Of a DNA stretch of 32,385 nucleotides, positions 1-8,463 are shown in pieces (position 1 is the stretch's first letter; each line of letters begins with the position of its first letter). The notes under the pieces are model-generated. The model was not told the DNA's origin, ran no database searches, and saw only the letters and a list, made by a program, of their open reading frames with translations. Source of the stretch: Mariprofundaceae bacterium (GTDB taxonomy: Bacteria; Pseudomonadota; Zetaproteobacteria; Mariprofundales; Mariprofundaceae); contig JAUZQO010000033.1 in NCBI GenBank assembly GCA_030950925.1, positions 1 to 32,385 of the forward strand, written 5' to 3'. A program made the position numbers and the translations under genes.

Positions 1-2
1 AG

Positions 3-104
3 AACATTTTAGAATCATGGCGGCAGGACATTGCCGTTTCAGCCTGTGGAGTGGATGCAATAGCAACCACAATGAAGCAGGAACCTGCATTAGCATCATG
101 CTAA
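3..104 (+). pseudogene. tnpB: 3' end of an IS605-group tnpB, cut by the window edge
   Basis: The frame reads NILESWRQDIAVSACGVDA and ends in ASC followed by TAA. It matches the C-terminal tail of the tnpB at 7266-8463, where the same stretch reads NILAAGHAVLACGVDAIATT, so this is the end of a TnpB nuclease gene. The two tails differ by a few codons and are therefore separate lineages of the same family. Only 34 codons are present, so nothing can be said about whether the rest of the gene is intact. The same sequence occurs inverted at the other end of the window. Confidence 0.8.
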
Positions 105-110
105 TCGAAT

Positions 111-141
111 CCCCTGAATTTATTCATGGGGAGGATGTCAA
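111..141 (+). mobile_element. Right end of IS605-group (tnpB-type) element, copy 1
   Basis: A stem-loop at 111-131 pairs CCCC-TGAAT with ATTCA-T-GGGG and leaves one bulged T. It is followed by GAGGATGTCAA, which all three copies in the window share. Sequence after about position 141 differs between copies and so is host DNA. In TnpB systems the RNA made across this end carries the first flanking bases as its guide, which here would be the leader of purT. Confidence 0.75.
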
Positions 142-168
142 TTTTAATATATGTTATTTGGAGCATTC

Positions 169-1362
169 ATGCCATTATCACAACCATCCATTGGAACCCC
201 TCTATCACCCACAGCCACCCGTGTTTTATTGTTGGGTTCAGGTGAATTGGGCAAAGAAGTTGCCATTGAATTGCAGCGTTTGGGCATCGAAGTCATCGCC
301 GCAGACCGTTATGCGGATGCACCCGCCATGCAGGTGGCACATCGCTCTTATGTGGTGGATATGTTGGATGGTGAAGCACTGCGAGAGATTGTGGAAAAAG
401 AACAACCACATTTGATTGTACCCGAAGTGGAAGCCATTGCCACGGATACGCTTGTAGCACTGGAACAAGAAGGGTTTACAGTCATTCCTTCTGCCAAAGC
501 CACACACTTGACCATGAACCGTGAAGGCATTCGCCGTTTGGCGGCTGAAACTTGTGGCTTACCCACATCGCCGTATCAATTTGCAGGCACTAGTGAAGCC
601 TTTAAACAAGCGGTTGCATCGGTGGGTATGCCTTGTGTGGTGAAGCCGATTATGAGTTCATCGGGCAAAGGGCAATCGGTGATTCACACAAGCGATGATA
701 TGGAGAAGGCATGGGTTTATGCCCAAGAAGGTGGGCGTGCAGGAAAAGGCAAAGTGATTGTGGAAGGCTTTGTTGATTTTGATTATGAAATCACCTTATT
801 AACGGTTCGACATCGCGATGGTACAAGCTTTTGTCAGCCGATTGGACATGTGCAAGTTGATGGTGATTACCGTGAATCTTGGCAGCCACAAGCCATGTCT
901 GCTGCGGCTTTAGCCACATCGCAAATGATGGCGAAAACCATTACAGAAGCATTGGGTGGTTATGGTCTATTTGGCGTGGAGTTTTTTATCAAGGGCGATG
1001 ATGTGTTTTTCAGTGAAGTCTCCCCTCGTCCGCATGACACAGGTATGGTCACGTTAATATCACAAGATTTATCCGAATTTGCTTTGCATGTCCGTGCTAT
1101 TTTGGGGCTACCCATTGCCAATATTGTGCAACATGGGGCATCAGCATCCTTTGCGGTGTTGGTTGAAGGTGAATCCAAACAATTAACGTTTGCTAACCTT
1201 GCTGCGGCATTGAAAGAACCTGATACGCAAATACGTTTGTTTGGTAAACCCGAAGTATCAGGCAAACGTCGCATGGCAGTAGCATTGGCACGCGATGTGG
1301 ATACGGATGCTGCGCGTGCAAAAGCCAAATGTGTGGGTGAAGCAATCCATATAACATTATAA
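169..1362 (+). CDS. purT: Formate-dependent phosphoribosylglycinamide formyltransferase 2 (PurT)
   Basis: PurT uses formate and ATP to formylate GAR, the folate-independent form of the third step of de novo purine synthesis, in the cytoplasm. The protein (397 aa; E. coli about 392) follows the family closely: [20 protein letters not shown] at the N-terminus, then [27 protein letters not shown], the ATP-grasp loop [18 protein letters not shown], and [19 protein letters not shown]. The ATG at 169 is chosen over the in-frame ATG at 151 because GGAG lies 5 bases upstream and the N-terminus then fits PurT length. The gene begins about 28 bp after an IS605-group right end, so its original promoter may have been displaced. 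A TauE-like gene follows at once on the same strand. Confidence 0.96.
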   Translation: MPLSQPSIGTPLSPTATRVLLLGSGELGKEVAIELQRLGIEVIAADRYADAPAMQVAHRSYVVDMLDGEALREIVEKEQPHLIVPEVEAIATDTLVALEQEGFTVIPSAKATHLTMNREGIRRLAAETCGLPTSPYQFAGTSEAFKQAVASVGMPCVVKPIMSSSGKGQSVIHTSDDMEKAWVYAQEGGRAGKGKVIVEGFVDFDYEITLLTVRHRDGTSFCQPIGHVQVDGDYRESWQPQAMSAAALATSQMMAKTITEALGGYGLFGVEFFIKGDDVFFSEVSPRPHDTGMVTLISQDLSEFALHVRAILGLPIANIVQHGASASFAVLVEGESKQLTFANLAAALKEPDTQIRLFGKPEVSGKRRMAVALARDVDTDAARAKAKCVGEAIHITL

Positions 1363-1394
1363 CACATGGCATTGCCCTTCTGCTATGTATTCCC

Positions 1395-2162
1395 TTGGGT
1401 GCTTGTGTGGGGTTGACGGCAGGTTTGTTTGGTTTGGGTGGCGGGGCTTTGATGGTGCCAAGCCTCACGTTTTTATTTTTATGGCAAGGCATGTATGCCA
1501 ATGATGCGACTCATCTAGCATTGGGGACGTCGATGGCATCCATTGTGATGACTTCATGGGTGAGCATGCGCCAACACCATGCCAAGGGTGGTGTTCGCTG
1601 GGATATTTGGCGAAAATTATTACCAGGGGTGGTATGTGGCATGTTGTTGGGCATGGCATTGGTGTTACATGTGGATGGTCGTTATCTTAGTTGGCTTTTT
1701 GCATGCTTTATGGCGTATATGGCATGGAAGATGTTTTTTAATGTTCAATTTCAAGGTCACAGGAACTTATTGAGAAAATGGCACTTGTTCGGTGTTGGCA
1801 GTGGTATTGGTAGCATGTCAGCCTTGCTTGCCATTGGTGGTGGCACGATGACCGTACCTTTTTTGACATGGCAAGGTGTGAGTATGCGCCAAGCGATTGG
1901 TACGTCGGCTGCTTTGGGTGTGCCGATTTCATGCTTGGGAACAGTGGGTTATATGTTTTTTTCGCATGACCATGATGGGGTCGTTGGTGTGTGGGGATTG
2001 GTCAATGTACCGATGGTGGTGATTATTTCATCGGTGAGTCGATGGACAGTGGCTTATGGCGTAGCTTGCTCGCACCGCTTTGATGAACAGCGATTAAAGC
2101 GTATGTTCGCACTGTTATTGATTGTGTTAAGCTTAAATATGGTCTATATTTCTAGGTGGTAG
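1395..2162 (+). CDS. TauE/SafE family (DUF81) membrane permease
   Basis: This is a polytopic membrane protein of the TauE/SafE family, whose members are linked to export of sulfite, sulfoacetate or other small anions. It has the two-fold repeat of the family: GLTAGLFGLGGGALMVPSL near the start and a related segment, LLAIGGGTMTVPFLTWQGVSMRQAIGTSAALG, in the middle. Strongly hydrophobic helices run throughout. The start is uncertain. The frame is open from about 1341 but has no ATG; TTG at 1395 is the first usual start codon, while homology (ALLLCIPLGACVGLTAG) suggests translation begins about 8-10 codons earlier. The nearby ATG at 1366 is in another frame and stops quickly. It may be translationally coupled to purT, which ends 32 bp before. 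The substrate cannot be told. Confidence 0.85.
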   Translation: MGACVGLTAGLFGLGGGALMVPSLTFLFLWQGMYANDATHLALGTSMASIVMTSWVSMRQHHAKGGVRWDIWRKLLPGVVCGMLLGMALVLHVDGRYLSWLFACFMAYMAWKMFFNVQFQGHRNLLRKWHLFGVGSGIGSMSALLAIGGGTMTVPFLTWQGVSMRQAIGTSAALGVPISCLGTVGYMFFSHDHDGVVGVWGLVNVPMVVIISSVSRWTVAYGVACSHRFDEQRLKRMFALLLIVLSLNMVYISRW

Positions 2163-2169
2163 TTTTTTA

Positions 2170-2300
2170 TCCGACCCTTTCCTCTCCGTCATTCCCAAAG
2201 GCTTGTATTGGGAATCTATGTTGAATTTATTAGCCCCCGACACAAGCCTCGGGGGCTGACGACTTAAGAGGTCGCTCCATACTTAAACGGCTATAGGGAG
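2170..2300 (+). repeat. Diverged copy of the double-hairpin TA-type miniature element
   Basis: The gap between the permease gene and the binding-protein gene holds one repeat. Hairpin 1 (about 2180-2206) pairs ATTCCCAA with TTGGGAAT around AGGCTTGTA. Hairpin 2 (about 2233-2258) pairs AGCCCCCGA with TCGGGGGCT around CACAAGCC. An end CCATACTTAAACGGCTATA at 2277-2295 matches the terminal repeat of the 125-bp elements. The loops are complementary over 7 bases. The left terminus is degenerate. The second hairpin is GC-rich and could also weaken readthrough, but no T-run follows it. Confidence 0.7.
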
Positions 2301-2306
2301 TCACGC

Positions 2307-3566
2307 ATGAAAAAAATGGTATTATTGATGATCATGATTTTTGTAGCCTTTTTCTTTTTTTTTCATAAAGAGGCTTTGCCTCCGATTAAGGTGGGCGTGC
2401 TGCATTCCTTATCAGGAACGATGGCAATGAATGAAAGACCTGTGATGGAAGCAACCTTGTTGGCGATAGAAGATATTAACGCTCAAGGTGGTTTATTGGG
2501 TCGTCAAGTTGAAGCTATCATTGTGGATAGTGAATCAAATAGCGCCACTTTTGCTCGTGAAGCGAAATATCTGATTGTGGATCAAAAGGTGAGTGCTTTG
2601 TTTGGCTGCTGGACATCCTCAAGCCGTAAAACAGTGAAGCCAATTGTTGAAAAATATCACAGCTTATTGTTTTACCCTGTGCAGTATGAAGGATTGGAAC
2701 AATCGGATTACATTGCTTATTTGGGTGCTGTACCCAATCAACAAATTTTCCCTGCGGTTGATTGGTCCTTAAAACATTTGGGTTCGCGTGTCTATTTGGT
2801 GGGCTCGGATTATATTTTCCCCCGTATGGCGAATTGGTTGATCCGCCAACAAATTCAGATCAAACATGGGCATGTTGTGGGTGAGCGTTATATTCCTATG
2901 GGTCATCGCAATATGTCGGATGTGATTACCGATATTCAAAAACTTCATCCTGATGTGATTCTTAACACCATCAATGGTGACTCCAATATTGCTTTTTTTC
3001 ATGCCTTGAAAGAGGCTGGTATTCAGGCAAAAGATACACCCGTGATGTCATTTAGCTTGGGAGAGAGTGAACTATTATCATTGGGGGGGGATGCTGAAGG
3101 GGATTATGCCTCGTGGAGTTATTTTCAGAGTATTGATAATCCCGTCAATGCTGATTTTGTTGGTCGTTACCATGCTAGGTTTGGTTCGGGTAAGCCAGTG
3201 AGTGATCCCATGGAAGCAGCTTGGGTTGCTGTACACTTATGGGCGGAAGCGGTGCGATCAGCACAAACCGATGATGTCAATGCGGTTCGTCGTGTTATCA
3301 AACATCAAAGTATGGTGGCACCTGAAGGTATTGTATCCATTGATCATGGAACACGGCATGCTTGGAAAACTGGTCGTATTGTTCAGGTTGATGGCAAGCA
3401 TCATTTTCGTGTGATCTGGTCTTCCAAGCAGTTGATTCGTCCCATTCCTTATCCATTGTTTATTTCGAAAAATAAAGCAAAGTCTTTTATGGATGCTTTA
3501 TATCAAACCTGGGGGGGGAACTGGGAAGCTCCAGATCCGCTTGTTCAAGGTGGCTCTCATGAATAA
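2307..3566 (+). CDS. Periplasmic urea/short-chain-amide type solute-binding protein (UrtA/FmdD-like)
   Basis: The mature region follows the urea-ABC binding-protein family closely: IKVGVLHSLSGTMA, LLAIEDINAQGGLLGR, ALFGCWTSSSRKTVKP, LLFYPVQYEGLEQS, PNQQIFPAVDW, LVGSDYIFPRMAN, VILNTINGDSNIAFF, SDPMEAAWVAVHLW, and APEGIVSID. The N-terminus is one hydrophobic segment with five consecutive Phe (residues 14-20 region) and no lipobox, so it is a signal peptide or an anchor. No urtBCDE permease or ATPase genes are nearby. The stop overlaps the start of a hybrid sensor kinase by 8 bp, so the likely job is to present a ligand, perhaps urea or an amide, to that kinase; this is inferred. The gene carries a T9 run and two G8 runs (3083-3090, 3511-3518), unusual for one gene here. 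Confidence 0.9.
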   Translation: MKKMVLLMIMIFVAFFFFFHKEALPPIKVGVLHSLSGTMAMNERPVMEATLLAIEDINAQGGLLGRQVEAIIVDSESNSATFAREAKYLIVDQKVSALFGCWTSSSRKTVKPIVEKYHSLLFYPVQYEGLEQSDYIAYLGAVPNQQIFPAVDWSLKHLGSRVYLVGSDYIFPRMANWLIRQQIQIKHGHVVGERYIPMGHRNMSDVITDIQKLHPDVILNTINGDSNIAFFHALKEAGIQAKDTPVMSFSLGESELLSLGGDAEGDYASWSYFQSIDNPVNADFVGRYHARFGSGKPVSDPMEAAWVAVHLWAEAVRSAQTDDVNAVRRVIKHQSMVAPEGIVSIDHGTRHAWKTGRIVQVDGKHHFRVIWSSKQLIRPIPYPLFISKNKAKSFMDALYQTWGGNWEAPDPLVQGGSHE

Positions 3567-6500
3567 GTTTTTGCCCAAATTCATGCGCTTTCATAGCCTG
3601 TTTACTGAATTGATGACATGGGTGAGTTTAACCTTAATTTTATTATCTGTAATATTTGGCATGTATATTTATGATCATGTTAACAAGGTTATTGAGCAAC
3701 AGTATTTAAGTGCCTTGGAAAGTCTTGCCGATGAAAAAGCGAGTTCGATTTATAATATCCTTGAGAAGGATCGTTCGAATGTGCGCGTATTAAGCCATAT
3801 TCCAGAAGTGCATGAAGCTTTATTGGGGTTGGAAAAGGCATTTTATACAGATGGGGTGAATGGACGATCCTACCAAGAGAAGCAACACCATTATGATGCA
3901 TATTTTCAATATTTTCTTGAAGGATCCTATTATGATCTCTTTCTCATCGATCAAAAAGGAACCATTGTTTATACGGTTCAACATGAGTCTGATTTTGGCA
4001 AAAACTTATTGAAAGGTGCTTATAAAAACACAGGTTTAGCGAAAGCATTTAGGCAGTCATTGAAAAATTTGGAAGTCGTAAACAGTACTTTTGCCTATTA
4101 TGAACCCTCGCAAGATCCAGCTCTTTTTATCACGGCACCGATGATCGTTAAGCATCAAGTGATAGGCGTGGTGGGACTGCAAGTAAATACTCAAAACTTT
4201 TATCATGAAGTGAATAATTATGTCGGTTTGGGAAAAACAGGAATGGTGGTGGTTGGAAGGCGTGTGGGGGATCATGTTTTATTGGCATCGCCCTTGCGCC
4301 ATGATCCTGATGCTGCTTTTCAACGTACCATTCCGTTGAATGCCTCATTTTCCCGTCCTATTCGAGAGAGTAGTCAAGGAAAAACGGGCAAGGCCATTTT
4401 AAAAGATGGGCGAGGGAATGATGTATTGGCGGTATGGCAATATATTCCAGCATTGCAATGGGGCATGGTGGTAAAAATTGATACTTCTGAAGCATTTTCA
4501 TATTGGCAAGAACTGAGAAAAACACTGATGTTCTATATTTTTATGGGACTTCTACTGCTTGGCTTGGTGGTGTTTTTAGTGATGTATCGGATCACCAAAC
4601 CCTTGCAACGCTTGACGGAGGCAAGTGCGGCGATTGCCTCAGGTCAAGATGATGTCGTCTGGCCTTCATTAGCCTATCGAAGCAATGAATTAAGTGTGTT
4701 AAGCCAATCATTTCAAACGATGACGCAACATCTTCAAGCTTCAAAACAGGCGTTATTAAAAACAGTACAAGCTCTGGATGAGAACAATCAATTGTTGGAT
4801 AGTCGTGTTCATGAACAAACGGCAAAGGTTCGAGCAGTGCTGGATGCGACATCGGATGGCATGGTGACAGTGGATGTCTTGGGTGTCATCCAACGGGTTA
4901 ATCCTGCTTTATGTCGCATGTTTGAGTATGCAGAAGATGACTTGATTGGCTCTTCTTTTACACGCTTCTTCGAAGCTTCTGAAAAAAAGACTTTAAGCCA
5001 TGAATTGTTGGCGTATTCAGCAGGTGAAGAAGGTTTAAATCGTCATCTGAGGGGGGTTAAAAAATCGGAGGTATTGTTTCAGATTGACTTAAATATCAAT
5101 GTGATGCAAGTGGATCAACAAAACTTATTTTTAGCAACGGTGCATGATGTTTCCGAGCGTACTAGGATGGAATTACAGCAAACACGTTTGACTGAAGCGA
5201 TTGATCAATCCAAAGATGCTGTGTTGATTACTGATAGGGATGGTGTGATTGAATATTTCAACCCCGCTTTTCAGAGGCTATCAGGCTATTCAGAAGAAGA
5301 ACTCTTGGGCAAGAACCCACGGATCATGAACAGCGGTAAGATGTCGAAAGATTTTTATCAACGTATGTGGGATACATTGATGCGTGGGGATATGTGGCAT
5401 GCAGAGTTTACCAATTGTCACAAAGATGGAACACTTTATGAGGTTTATCAAACGATTTCACCTATTTTGGATCAAGATACACATATTGTGGGTTTTACGG
5501 CTGTTCAGCGTGATATTACAGGTGAAAAAGAAGAACGAGAGAAACTCGAACATATTCAACGACTCGAATCCTTGGGTGTATTGGCGGGTGGTATTGCCCA
5601 TGATTTTAATAATTTACTCACCGCTATTTTAGGCAATGCCGCTTTGGCGAAGCAACGGGTGGATCATTTATCCCCCGTGACACCGCTGTTGACCAATGTG
5701 GAACTCGCCAGCGAAAAAGCTGCGGCTTTATGCAAGCAAATGTTAGCCTATTCAGGCAAAGGAAAATTTATTACCGAGAAAATAAATTTAACGCACATGA
5801 TTCAAGAAATGATGAGCTTACTGGATGTGTCCATTGATAAAAATATTGTCGTTCGTTTGGATTTATCTGAACAGTTGATGCCGATTGAAGCTGATGTGGC
5901 GCAAATGCAACAAGTGGTGATGAACTTGGTTATCAATGCTTCGGAAGCCATTGGTAAACATAGCGGTACCATCACCTTACATACTGGGGTGGTGGATATT
6001 GATCAGCAATATATCACAACCACCTATATTGATAGTGATTTGAAACCGGGGCGTTATGTGGCTTTGGAAGTATCGGATACTGGGTGTGGTATGAGCAATG
6101 ACACCAAACGGCATTTGTTTGATCCTTTTTTTACCACAAAATTCACAGGGCGTGGTTTGGGAATGAGTGCGATCTTGGGTATTATTCGTGGTCATCAGGG
6201 TGGCATTAAAGTCTATTCAGAGTTAGCCAAAGGCTCAACATTCAAAGTCTTATTCCCATGTCTGGATTTTTCAGAATTAGAAGTTGAGGATCAAAATTTT
6301 CAAAGCTCGCGACAGACAGTTGAGGCACAAGGCACGATTTTGGTGATTGATGATGAAGAAACGATTCGTAGCACGGCTGCGATGATGTTGGAAACCTTTG
6401 GGTTTAAAACTTTAACAGCACAAGATGGTGAAGTGGGTGTGGCAGTGTTTCGCGAACATCAAGCAGAAATCAGCGCAGTCTTGTTGGACATGACCATGCC

Positions 6501-6699
6501 ACGCATGAATGGAGAAGATTGCTTTCGTGAACTGAGGCGTATTGATCCCCATGTGGTGGTGATTCTTTCTTCGGGATACAATCAACAAGATGCGACCAAT
6601 AGCTTTGCAGGCAAAGGTTTGGCAGGCTTTATTCAAAAACCTTATTTTCCACAAGACTTGGGGGATATGATGATGGAAGCGTTGAAAAAGAAAGGTTAA
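3559..6699 (+). CDS. Hybrid sensor histidine kinase (periplasmic sensor, HAMP, two PAS, kinase, receiver)
   Basis: This is a 1046-residue inner-membrane kinase. It has a transmembrane segment at about 15-37, a large periplasmic Cache-like sensor to about 320, a second transmembrane segment at about 322-345, a HAMP linker, and two PAS domains (about 425-540 and 545-665, the second with the SGYSEEELLGKNPR motif). The dimerisation helix holds GGIAHDFNN (phosphoacceptor His681), the ATPase domain has NLVINASEAIG, DTGCGM and GRGLGM, and the C-terminal receiver carries Asp977 in LLDMTMP and a late Lys in FIQKPY. No DNA-binding output is present, so the signal must leave by a separate Hpt or partner. 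The start at 3559 overlaps the upstream binding-protein stop. Its catalytic half is a close paralogue of the kinase at 23638-25992. The kinase frame is open upstream to 3493. Confidence 0.92.
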   Translation: MNKFLPKFMRFHSLFTELMTWVSLTLILLSVIFGMYIYDHVNKVIEQQYLSALESLADEKASSIYNILEKDRSNVRVLSHIPEVHEALLGLEKAFYTDGVNGRSYQEKQHHYDAYFQYFLEGSYYDLFLIDQKGTIVYTVQHESDFGKNLLKGAYKNTGLAKAFRQSLKNLEVVNSTFAYYEPSQDPALFITAPMIVKHQVIGVVGLQVNTQNFYHEVNNYVGLGKTGMVVVGRRVGDHVLLASPLRHDPDAAFQRTIPLNASFSRPIRESSQGKTGKAILKDGRGNDVLAVWQYIPALQWGMVVKIDTSEAFSYWQELRKTLMFYIFMGLLLLGLVVFLVMYRITKPLQRLTEASAAIASGQDDVVWPSLAYRSNELSVLSQSFQTMTQHLQASKQALLKTVQALDENNQLLDSRVHEQTAKVRAVLDATSDGMVTVDVLGVIQRVNPALCRMFEYAEDDLIGSSFTRFFEASEKKTLSHELLAYSAGEEGLNRHLRGVKKSEVLFQIDLNINVMQVDQQNLFLATVHDVSERTRMELQQTRLTEAIDQSKDAVLITDRDGVIEYFNPAFQRLSGYSEEELLGKNPRIMNSGKMSKDFYQRMWDTLMRGDMWHAEFTNCHKDGTLYEVYQTISPILDQDTHIVGFTAVQRDITGEKEEREKLEHIQRLESLGVLAGGIAHDFNNLLTAILGNAALAKQRVDHLSPVTPLLTNVELASEKAAALCKQMLAYSGKGKFITEKINLTHMIQEMMSLLDVSIDKNIVVRLDLSEQLMPIEADVAQMQQVVMNLVINASEAIGKHSGTITLHTGVVDIDQQYITTTYIDSDLKPGRYVALEVSDTGCGMSNDTKRHLFDPFFTTKFTGRGLGMSAILGIIRGHQGGIKVYSELAKGSTFKVLFPCLDFSELEVEDQNFQSSRQTVEAQGTILVIDDEETIRSTAAMMLETFGFKTLTAQDGEVGVAVFREHQAEISAVLLDMTMPRMNGEDCFRELRRIDPHVVVILSSGYNQQDATNSFAGKGLAGFIQKPYFPQDLGDMMMEALKKKG

Positions 6700-6760
6700 G
6701 ATCCCTGAAATCTGTCTCTATTCGTCATTTCCGAAATCTTGTGTCGGGGATCTATGAATA

Positions 6761-6885
6761 TAGTGATTCAAGTATTAAACCACCGTCATTCCAGAGTGCT
6801 TGTGTCTGGAATCTATCAATAGACCCTCGACACAAGCATTCGAGGGTGACGGCAACATAATGTAGTATTCATACTTAAACGACTA
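6761..6885 (+). mobile_element. 125-bp miniature inverted-repeat element (MITE), copy A
   Basis: The element is bounded by TA at 6759-6760 and 6886-6887. Its ends are TAGTGATTCAAGTATT and, read inward from the other side, TAGTCGTTTAAGTAT. Inside are two hairpins: ATTCCAGA/TCTGGAAT with loop GTGCTTGTG, and ACCCTCGA/TCGAGGGT with loop CACAAGCAT. It is the reverse complement of 9600-9724 with one mismatch in 125. There is no coding capacity. TA duplication and short terminal repeats fit mobilisation by a Tc1/mariner-like (IS630-type) transposase encoded elsewhere, which is inferred. Confidence 0.85.
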
Positions 6886-6976
6886 TAGATACCCACTACA
6901 CGCATTGGGGGGTGACGGCTACATAATGTAGTATTCATACTTAAACGACTATAGATACCCGCTACACGCATTGGGG
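6845..6976 (+). repeat. 66-bp tandem duplication, two copies
   Basis: Units 6845-6910 and 6911-6976 differ at only two positions, and a third start (GGTGACGA) follows at 6977. Each unit contains the right terminal repeat of the miniature element plus 25 bp of the older repeat. The junction lies in GGTGAC, which is present in both parents, consistent with slippage or unequal recombination at microhomology. Confidence 0.85.
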
Positions 6977-7059
6977 GGTGACGATTCGGATGATGAACGA
7001 AAGGATCTTACCTTATCAAAAAATAGCGCAAAGCCCCTAGCTTCAGCTATGGGGATATA

Positions 7060-7091
7060 AGCGATTCAGCGATTCAGCGATTCAGCAATTC
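7060..7091 (+). repeat. 8-bp tandem repeat (AGCGATTC x3 + AGCAATTC)
   Basis: Four head-to-tail 8-mers lie directly after the left-end hairpin of the tnpB element. The last unit has one changed base. The function is unknown; it could be slippage-derived filler in the element's leader. Confidence 0.8.
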
Positions 7092-7265
7092 TCATTTTGA
7101 CTTTTGGGGCTTTCAATTCTTTGAAATTCAGGGGTTAAAAGGGCGAATTAGCCTATTTTCAAGTCAATTTCGTACGAAATAATGGCATGAAATTCTATAA
7201 TGAGAATTGCTGCAAGCGATTGCATGAGCGTTGCATATTCAAGGTTTTGTAGTAGATTAACACTC

Positions 7266-8463
7266 ATGTTGATTCGCAAGGGATATAAATTCAGGCTTGA
7301 TCCAAGTACAGTTCAACGTGCGGATATGGTCATGTTTGCAGGTCATAACCGTGCAGTTTGGAACAAAGTCCTTGCCTTAACCAAAGATAGGCTTGAACGG
7401 AAGAAACCCATCCTATGGTTTCATGAACTCAATTGGAATATGGTCAACTTTTGGAAGAAATCCGAAGAGATGAGCTGGCTTAACGATGGCTCCTAGCCAG
7501 TCACTTATTCAGATCATTAAACAGTTTGATCGAGCTATGCGTGATTGTTTCGATAAAAACCAACCCAATAAACGTATGTCACGCTTCAAAAAGAAAGGTG
7601 TGAAAGATTCCTTTCTTTTCCCACAATGTATATCCGTTGAAGGTAACTGCATGAAATTTCCCAAACTTGGTTGGGTAAAATTCCGCAAGTCGCGTGATTT
7701 GGAAGGCAAGCTAAAATCAGCGACTGTTTCACGAAACGGAAAGCACTGGTTTGTATCCATTTTGTGTGAAATCGACGTGCCTGAACCCATTCACACCTCA
7801 AGCAGTGCCGTGGGCATTGATCGTGGCGTTGCCATCATGGCGGCGTGTTCCGATGGTCAAACCTATATCGTCGCAAAGGCTTTTAAGAAATATGAAAAGA
7901 AACTCGCAAGGGCAGGGCGTTTGCTTGCTCGCAAGGTGAAGTTCTCAAACAACTGGAACAAACAAAAGGAGAAGATTCAAACCATCCACGCGAAGATTGC
8001 CAATATACGCAAAGATGCACTGCACAAAGCGTCCACTGACATCAGCAAGAACCACGCAATGATTGTCATGGAAAAGCTTGGTGTATCGCGTATATCCAAA
8101 TCTGCGAAAGGAAACAGTGAAAAACACGGTTCCAATGTCAAATCCAAAGCAGGCTTAAACAAATCCATCCTCGATGCAGGGTGGAGCATGTTCGCAGCGA
8201 TGCTTGAATATAAACAGCGTTGGCATGGGGGTATGGTTGAATATATACCTGCCGCATACACATCCCAACGATGCCATAAGTGCCAGCATACAGAAAAAGC
8301 CAATCGTGTATCTCAATCCAAATTCAAGTGCCAACAATGTGGACATTCTGCTAACACAGACCAGAACGCAGCACTGAATATCTTAGCGGCAGGACATGCT
8401 GTCTTAGCTTGTGGAGTGGATGCAATAGCAACCACAATGAAGCAAGAACCGCTTACAGCTTAA
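7266..8463 (+). pseudogene. tnpB: TnpB RNA-guided nuclease, frameshifted
   Basis: TnpB is the RNA-guided DNA nuclease of IS200/IS605 elements and an ancestor of Cas12. Translation starts at ATG 7266 (MLIRKGYKFRLDPS) and reads to NDGS, with a stop at 7494-7496. The second frame carries the rest from APSQSLIQIIKQFDRA. One extra G at about 7483-7486 (gatGgct) explains both frames, since NDAPSQSL is the family reading. The RuvC acid residues look intact: D in GIDRGVAIMA, E in IVMEKLGV and D in ANTDQNAALN. So does the zinc finger, CHKC...CQQC. Everything except the single base appears functional, so the lesion is recent, a sequencing error, or bypassed by ribosomal frameshifting. I favour recent decay. 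Confidence 0.88.

Larger units (their letters stand above)
6715..7010 (+). repeat. Older double-hairpin repeat, split by a 125-bp element and followed by a 66-bp tandem duplication
   Basis: This gene-free stretch starts with half of an old repeat (CGTCATTTCCGAAATCTTGTG, 6723 on). It is interrupted at a TA by the 125-bp element at 6761-6885 and resumes as GATACCC...GGGGTGACGATTCGGATGATG up to about 7000. The 66-bp unit starting at 6845 is repeated at 6911; it joins the right 41 bp of the inserted element to the resumed old repeat and ends in GGTGAC homology. Taking out the 125-bp element and one unit rebuilds a repeat like those at 9037-9120 and 29034-29165. Confidence 0.75.

Noticed and set aside
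151-168. Upstream purT start at ATG 151
   Set aside because: ATG 169 has a well-placed GGAG and fits the PurT N-terminus.
17-415. 132-codon frame at the left edge
   Set aside because: It runs out of frame through the tnpB tail and the purT 5' end; purT is certain here.
6845-6990. Possible CRISPR array
   Set aside because: The 66-bp units are directly adjacent with no variable spacers, and are explained by a tandem duplication of element plus repeat.
7055-7265. A tnpA (Y1 transposase) gene upstream of tnpB
   Set aside because: The interval is too short and shows no HUH or Y1 motif in any frame.
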